Source of the DNA: Bacteroides sp.
GTDB taxonomy: Bacteria > Bacteroidota > Bacteroidia > Bacteroidales > Muribaculaceae
Direction of reading: 5' to 3'
NCBI GenBank assembly: GCA_023665145.1
Contig: JAMPEM010000011.1
Coordinates: forward strand, 1-60,716
Length of the DNA: 60,716 bases
Of this stretch, positions 54,053 to 60,711 are shown piece by piece (positions within the stretch are counted from its first letter, which is position 1; each line of letters opens with the position of its first letter). The notes beneath the pieces are model-generated. The model was not told the DNA's origin, made no database searches, and saw nothing but the letters and a program-made list of their open reading frames with translations. Made by a program: the position numbers and the translations under genes.

Positions 54053-54296
54053 GAGGTTGTTTAATAATAAAACTTAAAATGATTCGTTCATAAAATCATT
54101 CAATTGATTGTTACCAATAATTTAACAATTTTATTCACTCAAAATATTTTAATTGTCAATGTCTTTGGACTTCTTTTTGGTTAATTTCTGCAAATTCGTC
54201 AATCATGTAGAGAGCTACATTCTTTTCTCATTTACAGAAATTTCCTCAAAAATTATGCTCAAATCCATTAACATTTATTTTTAAACAACCTTTAAG
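54051..54296 (+). repeat. MITE-like inverted-repeat element, copy C
   Basis: A 246-bp copy beginning AAGAGGTTGTTTAATAATAA at the recX stop codon and ending TTAAACAACCTTTAAG. The central part, GTCTTTGGACTTCTTTTTGG to the TAGAGAGCTACA hairpin and beyond, matches copies A and B. At its right edge another end-like motif, TTAAGAGGTTGCTTAAAG, begins, so a partial copy may be nested or abutting. Confidence 0.88.
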
Positions 54297-54318
54297 AGGT
54301 TGCTTAAAGTTGTTTAAC
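54292..54318 (+). repeat. partial end of the inverted-repeat element next to copy C
   Basis: TTAAGAGGTTGCTTAAAG with TTGTTTAAC nearby resembles a left end followed at once by a degraded second end. It is read as the remains of another copy or of an imprecise insertion. Confidence 0.5.
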
Positions 54319-54333
54319 AAAAATCGGAGTAGG

Positions 54334-54365
54334 CTTGCAAATATGTATGTGATTTTGTAACTTTG
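54334..54365 (+). promoter_or_regulatory. Bacteroidota promoter of pyrE
   Basis: CTTG at 54334-54337 (one mismatch to TTTG), 20-nt spacer, then TAACTTTG at 54358-54365. Transcription should start near 54371, giving pyrE its own message despite the recX-pyrE order. Confidence 0.75.
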
Positions 54366-54370
54366 CAAGT

Positions 54371-54448
54371 GTGCTTTAAGAAAAAGGTGACAAAAAGCAC
54401 GAATCTAAAAAAGATGTCTTACCGGCCGGAGGGGGCAGGTGACATCTT
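54371..54448 (+). promoter_or_regulatory. structured 5' leader of pyrE
   Basis: Two stem-loops fill the 110-nt leader. GTGCTTT (54371-54377) pairs with AAAGCAC (54394-54400) at the predicted 5' end. AAGATGTC (54411-54418) pairs perfectly with GACATCTT (54441-54448), enclosing a G-rich loop (CCGGCCGGAGGGGGC). A further small palindrome GACATGTC follows. There is no T run after either hairpin, so this does not look like a simple attenuator. Not a riboswitch class I can name. Confidence 0.5.
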
Positions 54449-54481
54449 GACATGTCATAACATCTTAAACATGTTTACATT

Positions 54482-55126
54482 ATGAACGGAACAGAGAAAC
54501 TATTGGCGGAGAAACTGCTGCAAATACGCGCCATAAAACTTCAGCCGGAGAATCCCTTTATATGGGCATCCGGATGGAATTCGCCTATTTATACGGACAA
54601 CAGGACTACATTGTCCTATCCGGATATCCGAAATTTCATCAAAGTAGAGATGGCACGTATTATCATGGAGAAATTCAGTGATGCACAATATATAGCCGGA
54701 GTAGCAACGGGAGCGATAGCGATGGGAGCAATGGTGGCAGATGTATTAGGGATGCCGTATGTCTATGTACGTTCCACTCCGAAAGATCATGGATTGGAAA
54801 ATCTGATTGAGGGGAATCTGAAACCCGGCAGCAAAGTAGTGGTAATAGAGGATCTTGTGTCGACCGGTGGCAGTTCACTCAAGGCTGTGGAAGCAATAAG
54901 GAACGCCGGGTGTGAAGTGGTCGGAATGACCTGCATCTTTACATATCAATTCCCGATAGCGACAAAACGATTTGCAGAGCACAATGTAGAGTTGGTGGCA
55001 CTGTCGAACTATTCGGCTATGCTTGAGGCAGCCTTGTCCACTAACTATATTCGCCCGGAGGATGTAGCTACGTTGAAGGAATGGCGTAAAGATCCCTCGA
55101 CCTGGACAGTGGGGCAGGCAGAATAA
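54482..55126 (+). CDS. pyrE: orotate phosphoribosyltransferase
   Basis: A 214-residue type I phosphoribosyltransferase that makes orotidine 5'-monophosphate from orotate and PRPP in pyrimidine synthesis. The PRPP-binding motif VVVIEDLVSTGGSSLKAVEAIR is at about residues 120-141. Other blocks include IYTDNRTTLSYPDIR near 37 and VATGAIAMGAMVA near 78. It stands behind its own promoter and a folded leader, so mRNA-level control is plausible. Confidence 0.95.
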   Translation: MNGTEKLLAEKLLQIRAIKLQPENPFIWASGWNSPIYTDNRTTLSYPDIRNFIKVEMARIIMEKFSDAQYIAGVATGAIAMGAMVADVLGMPYVYVRSTPKDHGLENLIEGNLKPGSKVVVIEDLVSTGGSSLKAVEAIRNAGCEVVGMTCIFTYQFPIATKRFAEHNVELVALSNYSAMLEAALSTNYIRPEDVATLKEWRKDPSTWTVGQAE

Positions 55127-55142
55127 CCGCTTCCAGTGCATC

Positions 55143-55168
55143 AATATTTATTTTCAATAACCTCTAAG
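55143..55168 (+). repeat. partial right end of the inverted-repeat element
   Basis: AATATTTATTTTCAATAACCTCTAAG resembles the right terminus of the repeat family. It lies between pyrE and the SRPBCC gene; no matching left end was found. Confidence 0.55.
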
Positions 55169-55237
55169 ACGCTCAAAGGGGTATCCTTTGGGCTGTTATT
55201 CAGTATAATACAGATAACGTTATATACAGCAGACAAA

Positions 55238-55684
55238 ATGGCAGAGTATAGAAGTAAGGATGTAACCCTTCAGGGGAGCGCGGAGCGTGTATATCTAAAA
55301 TTGACAAATCTTGAGGCACTTCGTGATTTGATGACTAAGGTGCAGGGGTCAGCTTTACCGGAGGATCAAGCGAAAATGTTGGATAACATTAAGATTACGT
55401 CAGATACGATAACCATACCGGCCGGAAACGGTCCTTTGGGCGAAATAACATTGCGTAAAGAGGGATGCATCGAACCAAATATGGTGAGATTGGCAGGTGT
55501 AGGCACTCCCGTTCCAATGGCCTTGAAAATGGAGCTTCAACCGGTAAGCGAAACTGAATGCATTGGTGCTGTAGTAGTAGATCTTGACATTCCGGTGATA
55601 TTGAAACCGATGATATCGGGACCGATAAATAAATTGACATCACAGATAGCGGAATTCCTCCCGCGTCTAAAATTTGACGAATGA
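55238..55684 (+). CDS. SRPBCC-fold protein
   Basis: A 148-residue protein starting MAEYRSKDVTLQGSAERVYLKLTNLEAL, the opening strand and helix of SRPBCC (START/polyketide-cyclase-like) domains that hold hydrophobic ligands. The upstream frame from 55136 is rejected because it lacks domain similarity and spans a partial repeat. The ligand is unknown. It commonly follows pyrE in Bacteroidales and overlaps the next gene by 4 nt (ATGA), which implies coupling. Confidence 0.75.
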   Translation: MAEYRSKDVTLQGSAERVYLKLTNLEALRDLMTKVQGSALPEDQAKMLDNIKITSDTITIPAGNGPLGEITLRKEGCIEPNMVRLAGVGTPVPMALKMELQPVSETECIGAVVVDLDIPVILKPMISGPINKLTSQIAEFLPRLKFDE

Positions 55685-56217
55685 TTCGCATCCTCGCCAA
55701 AATATTATCGAGTTTGATTGTTGCGACCTCAGTAGCGGTGTGTCTTGTATCATGCGACTCAATAGTGGATGACAGGATTCCGGCCTTACCTGTATCTATA
55801 AATCTTGGGGATGCGGGGATGTGGAATACGTACGGGGTAGCCGGATTTGGTGTTCATCGTTATTTCATCAAGGATTCTCGGCCGACCCAGCCCGCGGGAT
55901 ATCTATATAATGAAACAACGTATACAGGGTTTGGTGGTGTACTTTTGATTGGAGGTATGGATCCATATACATCGAGTACGAATGTACCGTTGGCATATGA
56001 TTTATCATGTCCGGTGGAGGTAAAACCGGAAATCCGTGTAAAGATAGATCCTGAGACTTATCATGCTGTATGTCCGAAATGTGGTAGTGTATATGACGTA
56101 ACGATGTTGGCCGGAGCGCCAATAGAGGGGCCGGCGGCAGCTCCTTCTGCCAAATATCGATTACAAAATTATAGTGTGCTTGGAACACAATTCGGAGGAT
56201 ATGTCATAATGAGATAG
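55681..56217 (+). CDS. Rieske-like lipoprotein with altered cluster motifs
   Basis: A 178-residue predicted lipoprotein with lipobox LVSC (lipidated Cys25). The rest resembles the Rieske iron-sulfur fold: a cysteine box DLSCPVEV (Cys110) and a second box CPKCGSVYD (Cys131, Cys134), followed by the GAPIEGPAAAP and YRLQNYSV strand region. In a normal Rieske protein the boxes are CxH and CxxH; here the histidines are Val112 and Cys134. The cluster may be lost or bound differently. The start overlaps the SRPBCC stop by 4 nt. Confidence 0.55.
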   Translation: MIRILAKILSSLIVATSVAVCLVSCDSIVDDRIPALPVSINLGDAGMWNTYGVAGFGVHRYFIKDSRPTQPAGYLYNETTYTGFGGVLLIGGMDPYTSSTNVPLAYDLSCPVEVKPEIRVKIDPETYHAVCPKCGSVYDVTMLAGAPIEGPAAAPSAKYRLQNYSVLGTQFGGYVIMR

Positions 56218-56230
56218 AGGAAAAAAAGAG

Positions 56231-56872
56231 ATGTTTGACAATTTGTTCTATATGTTGTGGCGTGGAATAGCCATCGGTTTTTTGATATCAGCACCGATGG
56301 GGCCGGTGGGTATATTGTGTATCCAACGCACATTGAACAAGGGACGCAGGTCGGGATTTTTTACCGGGTTAGGAGCGTCGTTGTCAGACCTTTTTTATTG
56401 TTTGTTGACAGGATTCGGACTTTCTTTCATAGAGGAGATTTTGAAGCAGAATCAGATATGGATACAACTGTTTGGATCAGTTGTATTGTTTGGATTCAGC
56501 ATCTATTTATTTCGAAAAAATCCTTCAAAGTCATTAAAAAAGCCGGATAAAGGTACGGAATCCGATAGACGGAATATACTCGGCGGTTTTTTATTTACGT
56601 TTTCCAATCCGTTGATTCTATTTTTGATAATAGGGCTTTATGCACGATTTAATTTCATGTTGCCGGAACATCAGTTTTATCATTATATCATCGGGTATTT
56701 AGGTATAATAGCGGGAGCTATCGGATGGTGGTGGATTGTGACTTATTTTATAGATAAGGTCAGAGCTCACTTCAATTTGCGTTCCATGTGGTTGATTAAT
56801 AGAATAATAGGATTTATAATACTTTTGTTTGCGATAGTAGGAACTGCCACGGGGATTTATGAATTATGTTGA
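56231..56872 (+). CDS. LysE/RhtB-family transporter
   Basis: A 213-residue inner-membrane protein with five to six helices. The N-terminal GIAIGFLISAPMGPVGILCIQRTLNKGRRSGFFTGLGAS at about residues 12-50 is the family signature (APGP-type turn reading APMGP). The family exports amino acids or similar small molecules. It overlaps the next gene by 7 nt and lies 13 nt after the Rieske-like gene, so the block from SRPBCC to the acyltransferase looks like one operon. Substrate unknown. Confidence 0.8.
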   Translation: MFDNLFYMLWRGIAIGFLISAPMGPVGILCIQRTLNKGRRSGFFTGLGASLSDLFYCLLTGFGLSFIEEILKQNQIWIQLFGSVVLFGFSIYLFRKNPSKSLKKPDKGTESDRRNILGGFLFTFSNPLILFLIIGLYARFNFMLPEHQFYHYIIGYLGIIAGAIGWWWIVTYFIDKVRAHFNLRSMWLINRIIGFIILLFAIVGTATGIYELC

Positions 56873-57918
56873 GGTTGAAGTATCTGATTACAATTATAAT
56901 ACTGTTGGCGGGATTTCATGAATCATCATCCGAGTCAATATATTTAAATTCGCAACGGAGCATGTCACCGCTTCCGGGTAGTGAATTAATAAATGAGAAG
57001 GATAAAGAGTTAATCTTTCCGATAATTTTCATAGACAGTACAGCAACATTGAATATTAACCTTCGAGTTAAAAATCTTCACGGAAAGTCAGACCATGATT
57101 ATTCATATTGGGAGGGAGAGAAAAAACGGCGTGTCAAGAATCCTGCATGGGGTCTGATGATGATATCAGACGAGGATTCGTTGCGGATTAAATTTCGGCC
57201 GGAGAATGAACAATCTGTTCTGGGATCATCATCGGAGAGATTGGGTGTGGATATTATTGTGGGAGATTCGATAGTGAAGCGTGAGGTGTTCAAGTCGAAA
57301 TTCTCCGTATTGGAAGAGAATTTGGTTGTTGTAGAAAGGAAGAAGGATGATTGGAAACTGCGCTATGGTGACGGGGCAGAGCTTAATCAATTATTGTTCA
57401 AAACAGCAGGCACGGGTATAATTAAGGAGGTATGTATAATACTTGAGCCGGGGAGTGGAGTTGAAATTAGTTCCATGTCGCTTAAGAGTGTAGATAAAGA
57501 GATTACTTCAGGAGAGCTTCCGATGGACAAAATTCGGGAGCGATTGGAAAATAGTTCCGATGCGCTGGAGGGAGTATGGCAAATTTATGATTATGAGATA
57601 GAAGAAACATTTCTCAAGCGGCCGGATAAATTGACACTGGGCATTTTGCGTAATGGCGATTCTTATGAGATCTATTATCTTGAGGGGTATGTTGAGAAGT
57701 CATGTTGGCGACGTGGTATGCTTAAAGGTAAGCTGCGTCCGAGTATTTTTGACGGTATTTACGATGTAGAGTGGATTGACGCAGAATTTCTTCCTATGAG
57801 TAAGGGGATAACCGGGAGTGTGGATTATCCGGTTTTAAAGCTCGATTTCACGCCACAGGAGTCAACTCTACGTCTTCGCAAAGTGAATAAGGAATCCGGA
57901 AAAAGATTTATACAATGA
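56866..57918 (+). CDS. exported protein of unknown function
   Basis: A 350-residue protein with a short N-terminal signal segment (about 1-22, ending near SSSES) and no lipobox. The mature chain is acidic and beta-rich, with repeated WxxRW/YGDG-type strands such as GVWQIYDYEIEETFLKRPDKLTLGILRNGDSYEIYYLEGYV at about 238-278. I do not recognise a family. It overlaps the LysE-like stop and the acyltransferase start, so it is translationally coupled to both. Confidence 0.7.
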   Translation: MLRLKYLITIIILLAGFHESSSESIYLNSQRSMSPLPGSELINEKDKELIFPIIFIDSTATLNINLRVKNLHGKSDHDYSYWEGEKKRRVKNPAWGLMMISDEDSLRIKFRPENEQSVLGSSSERLGVDIIVGDSIVKREVFKSKFSVLEENLVVVERKKDDWKLRYGDGAELNQLLFKTAGTGIIKEVCIILEPGSGVEISSMSLKSVDKEITSGELPMDKIRERLENSSDALEGVWQIYDYEIEETFLKRPDKLTLGILRNGDSYEIYYLEGYVEKSCWRRGMLKGKLRPSIFDGIYDVEWIDAEFLPMSKGITGSVDYPVLKLDFTPQESTLRLRKVNKESGKRFIQ

Positions 57919-58946
57919 TATTGCCGCTACAATCACTGCGAGGAATTTTTGCCCTATTGATTTTTGTGCACCATTATACAGTCTATGGTAAGCCGATGAT
58001 TTATGCGGGGAATATTTCTGTGGTATTCTTTATGATGCTAAGCGGGACAATGCTTACTATCGGATATGGCAGAAAATGTTGCGAAGAAAAGTTTAGTTAT
58101 TGGAATTTCATACTCAAACGCATTGCACGAATATATCCGGTCTATCTTCTTACACTAATAGGAAGCATCATTCTTTTCCCACAGAATCATCATGAGACAT
58201 CAATTGTTCCGCTGATTTTGGATGTTTTTATGCTTCAAGGATGGATTCCTCTGGAAAACTTCTATTTCTCCGGGAATCCCCCCTCTTGGTGCATTGCTGA
58301 TTTCCTGTTTTTCTACTTGATATTTCCACCATTATATAGATGCGCGGAGCGATATCCCATAAGTTTTTTCATAGGGGTATTGGCAATACTTACAGCATAT
58401 TTTTCATTAACACCATTCCTTCCCTCCTCATTATTGGAGCCAATCATATATATATCGCCAATAGTGAGATCGATAGATTTTATTATCGGAATTATAATAT
58501 GCCGATATTTCATCTTATCAAAACGAGAGATAAAACAATCAAGAAAGAGAGCAACAGTGCTTGAGACAGCCGCTATTTTGCTGACAGCACTATTTTATTC
58601 AGCACAAGATTATATACCGACGTTGTATGAAAACGCCTCATGGTACTGGATACCGGTAGGAATTTTAATCTATACATTTGCACGCAGACCGTATGGAGAA
58701 GGTGTATGGAGTGATATTTTGTGTATGAGATGTCCGGTAAAATTGGGTGAAGTGAGTTATTGCATATACCTCATAGGATATTTGTGTATTATGACAACTA
58801 AACTAATATCATTACATTTCGGTATAAATATTAACACTACCTCGACGATGTTAGTATCAATGGGGATAACAATATTGGCAAGCCTTCTGATGAATAGAAT
58901 CATAGAACAGCCGGTGAGCAAAATGTTGGGAAGATTATGCAAATAA
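57915..58946 (+). CDS. acyltransferase-3 family membrane protein (OafA-like)
   Basis: A 343-residue inner-membrane acyltransferase with about ten helices. The N-terminal LQSLRGIFALLIFVHHYTVYG (about residues 5-25) carries the conserved histidine pair, and SVVFFMMLSGTMLTIGYG and a KRIARIYPVYLLTL loop follow, as in OafA/ExoZ proteins that O-acetylate polysaccharides or lipids. It is the last gene of the operon and overlaps the upstream stop by 4 nt. The acceptor glycan is unknown. Confidence 0.85.
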   Translation: MILPLQSLRGIFALLIFVHHYTVYGKPMIYAGNISVVFFMMLSGTMLTIGYGRKCCEEKFSYWNFILKRIARIYPVYLLTLIGSIILFPQNHHETSIVPLILDVFMLQGWIPLENFYFSGNPPSWCIADFLFFYLIFPPLYRCAERYPISFFIGVLAILTAYFSLTPFLPSSLLEPIIYISPIVRSIDFIIGIIICRYFILSKREIKQSRKRATVLETAAILLTALFYSAQDYIPTLYENASWYWIPVGILIYTFARRPYGEGVWSDILCMRCPVKLGEVSYCIYLIGYLCIMTTKLISLHFGININTTSTMLVSMGITILASLLMNRIIEQPVSKMLGRLCK

Positions 58947-58998
58947 AATATTACAAGCTGTTATTTATCGGCTAATTGCGCAATTCCGTCGAATTAAA

Positions 58999-59036
58999 AA
59001 AGCGCTGAATATCAACTGATTTCAGTGCTTTGCGGT
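58999..59036 (-). terminator. hairpin terminator for a minus-strand tRNA remnant
   Basis: On the minus strand AAAGCACTGAAA and TTCAGCGCTTT form an 11-bp stem with one G-T pair, followed by TTTTAATT. It lies about 20 nt beyond the tRNA-like 3' end at 59055, exactly where a tRNA gene's terminator should be. Confidence 0.7.
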
Positions 59037-59054
59037 GTTCTTTCGAAACCTTCT

Positions 59055-59073
59055 GTGATCCGCCTGGGATTCA
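59055..59073 (-). other. tRNA 3'-end remnant, putative attachment site (island edge)
   Basis: On the minus strand the sequence GAATCCCAGGCGGATCAC looks like the end of a tRNA gene: the T-loop tail GAATC, the T-stem half CCCAG, the acceptor strand GCGGATC and a discriminator A. The 5' side of the tRNA (D-arm, anticodon arm, T-stem partner CTGGG) is absent; the DNA upstream does not fold. Integrative elements that recombine into tRNA 3' ends leave just such a partial copy at one border. Confidence 0.5.
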
Positions 59074-59331
59074 TCCACTGCGGAAATGCTGTATTGACTG
59101 TCAACGTTTTAGAATGTGAGCGTGAAACACGACTCACGCATCTATCACGTAAATACTTCAATGTACTTCATCAGTCTGCCAAGACTGACAACGCAAAATT
59201 ACAAAATTTTCCCGGAACTGCCAAATTATCAGGAGATAAAAATTCAACGGATTTTGACATTCACTAAAGGACGTGGGGCTTAGGGTTAAGATTCCTCCTC
59301 ACAACCTATTACCCTGACTGTATTTTTCACG

Positions 59332-59406
59332 TTAGTCGCATCGGTATGGCATATTTTAACATAGTTAGTCGCACTACAAGAACAATAAAAACGCCTATTA
59401 GTCGCA
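59332..59406 (+). repeat. three 9-bp direct repeats in exact 33-bp phase
   Basis: TTAGTCGCA occurs at 59332-59340, 59365-59373 and 59398-59406, giving starts 33 bp apart each time. The 24-bp sequences between them are unrelated. This is too short for a CRISPR repeat; it looks more like a binding-site array or an in-frame remnant of a coding repeat. Confidence 0.5.
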
Positions 59407-59458
59407 GTACGTCGAAATAGAGTATGAGACACAAGATTCTCATAGAGACGCCACGGCA

Positions 59459-59647
59459 TTATTCGGGCGAGAGGCGTATGGGGCCGATACAAACAACTGT
59501 TGCGTCATCTTCGATTGCAATTTCTGATTCTATTGGAGTATCCACATCACGTTAAAGATAATATCCGTCTGTGGCAATAATGACTTTATCGCCGGAATGT
59601 ATAGTCACGTCAGCAACAACCGGAGCATAACGAAATTTTGCCTATCG
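59459..59647 (-). pseudogene. remnant of a PP2C-like protein phosphatase
   Basis: A minus-strand frame reads FRYAPVVADVTIHSGDKVIIATDGYYL, an in-frame TAA, then DVDTPIESEIAIEDDATVVCIGP and a stop. GDKVIIATDG and IEDDATVVCI resemble the metal-binding C-terminal motifs of PP2C phosphatases. There is no start, the upstream two thirds are missing and there is an internal stop, so this is a decayed fragment. It sits directly behind the AbiEi gene where a toxin gene would be expected. Confidence 0.4.
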
Positions 59648-59649
59648 CT

Positions 59650-60639
59650 TCAGAGGAGATATTTAAGCTCATTTTCCTTTATCTTTTGAGCAGCCTCAAT
59701 GCAACGGTTGTTAGCCGTGTCCATCAAATCTGCGTATGTCAATATTGCCGGTGTTACATTCGTTGCCTCTTCATCTTTCCAGAATTTCTCATATACGGTA
59801 ATTTCTCCGTTTGCATCGGGAATTACAGCACCTGTCTTCATTAAATTTGCGGCAGGTACATCTGTATAAATAGTAAATTCTCCCGGTGTGAGGAAGCCAT
59901 CGGTAAGAGCAGCGGCAGGTTCTCCTCCCCACATCATGCCGTCAGGGAGCGTAATTGTCTTCCAGTTCCTACGTTTTTCCTCATCACGAAATGTAAATCG
60001 GCTCTGCAACAGTTTAGGCTTCAGAATCTGCCCGTAGTTAGTCGCCCAAAGCATCATCAACCGGTCTGCATTTGTCAGGAAGCGTTTATTACCTTCAACA
60101 CGTGCGAATTGCTGATATATCATTCCATCAATGATATTCTTGACTGTTCCGATGGAAACCCCGGTAGCATCCATTATATCACGGTAAGGACGGCCAATGT
60201 GTTTTTTATCCAACAGCAGATAGAAGATAACTTTAATTCCTTTTTCCAGAAATATAGGGTGGACTTTGGGCTTTACATCCACAATTGGTTTTTCTCCCTT
60301 GTTGGCAAGCATCAACACTACATTCCCATTTTTCTGCTGATACTGTATATTGAAATTACCGGCGCAGTCCAAAACGTTAATGTCCGGGAGTTTTGCAAGC
60401 TCCAGCATTTTGGGCGTAGCATTGATAGTAACGTAAAGAATCCGAGCCTCTTTGTCGATGGGAAGAGTTTTGCCCACCATATCTCCAAACGTAAGGTTTG
60501 GCTTTACTACACACCAAAACCTCTTGCCCATTAAGTTTAGGCAAGGGACATTACCGTTATAATCTACCGTGGCTTTATCATGATAAAGATTACTGTTCAA
60601 CGCAGCAACGGCTCTATTTAATATTTCCTGATTATCCAT
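59650..60639 (-). CDS. AbiEi-family antitoxin (type IV TA), apparently solo
   Basis: A 329-residue protein of the AbiEi type. It has an N-terminal nuclease-like region, a winged-helix segment (DIMDATGVSIGTVKNIIDGMIYQQFARVEG at about residues 155-184) and the characteristic MMWGGEPAAALTDGFLTPGEFTIYTD block near 238-263. AbiEi normally represses its operon and counters the nucleotidyltransferase toxin AbiEii. No AbiEii gene follows; a PP2C-like fragment does. The ATG at 60639 is used because the longer frame starts with TTG beyond the operator-like repeats. Confidence 0.8.
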   Translation of the reverse strand: MDNQEILNRAVAALNSNLYHDKATVDYNGNVPCLNLMGKRFWCVVKPNLTFGDMVGKTLPIDKEARILYVTINATPKMLELAKLPDINVLDCAGNFNIQYQQKNGNVVLMLANKGEKPIVDVKPKVHPIFLEKGIKVIFYLLLDKKHIGRPYRDIMDATGVSIGTVKNIIDGMIYQQFARVEGNKRFLTNADRLMMLWATNYGQILKPKLLQSRFTFRDEEKRRNWKTITLPDGMMWGGEPAAALTDGFLTPGEFTIYTDVPAANLMKTGAVIPDANGEITVYEKFWKDEEATNVTPAILTYADLMDTANNRCIEAAQKIKENELKYLL

Positions 60640-60680
60640 ATTTTGTTCAGTTGATATACTATGTCTTTCCCTGAAAAAAG

Positions 60681-60711
60681 TTGACTCGTAAAGACAAAAC
60701 AAATGAGTCAA
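60681..60711 (-). promoter_or_regulatory. inverted-repeat operator upstream of abiEi
   Basis: TTGACTC (60681-60687) and GAGTCAA (60705-60711) form a perfect 7-bp inverted repeat 42-72 nt before the ATG. AAGACAA is also repeated at 60691-60697 and 60710-60716. AbiEi proteins are known to bind paired inverted repeats in their own promoter, so this is a likely autoregulatory site, possibly cut by the window edge. Confidence 0.5.

Noticed and set aside
54411..54448. A simple Rho-independent terminator or attenuator before pyrE
   Set aside because: The stem is strong but no T run follows, and the gene begins 33 nt later.
59055..59090. A complete tRNA gene on the minus strand
   Set aside because: Only the 3' terminal part is present; the T-stem partner, anticodon arm and D-arm cannot be found upstream.
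59025..59267. An 80-residue reading frame across the tRNA remnant
   Set aside because: It runs over the tRNA-like sequence, has no family resemblance and no promoter or start context.
59332..59406. A short CRISPR array
   Set aside because: The repeat is only 9 bp with no cas genes nearby; CRISPR repeats are at least about 20 bp.
59286..59492. A 68-residue minus-strand frame downstream of the AbiEi gene as a toxin candidate
   Set aside because: It overlaps the phased repeats, starts with no supporting context and does not resemble AbiEii or a known toxin.
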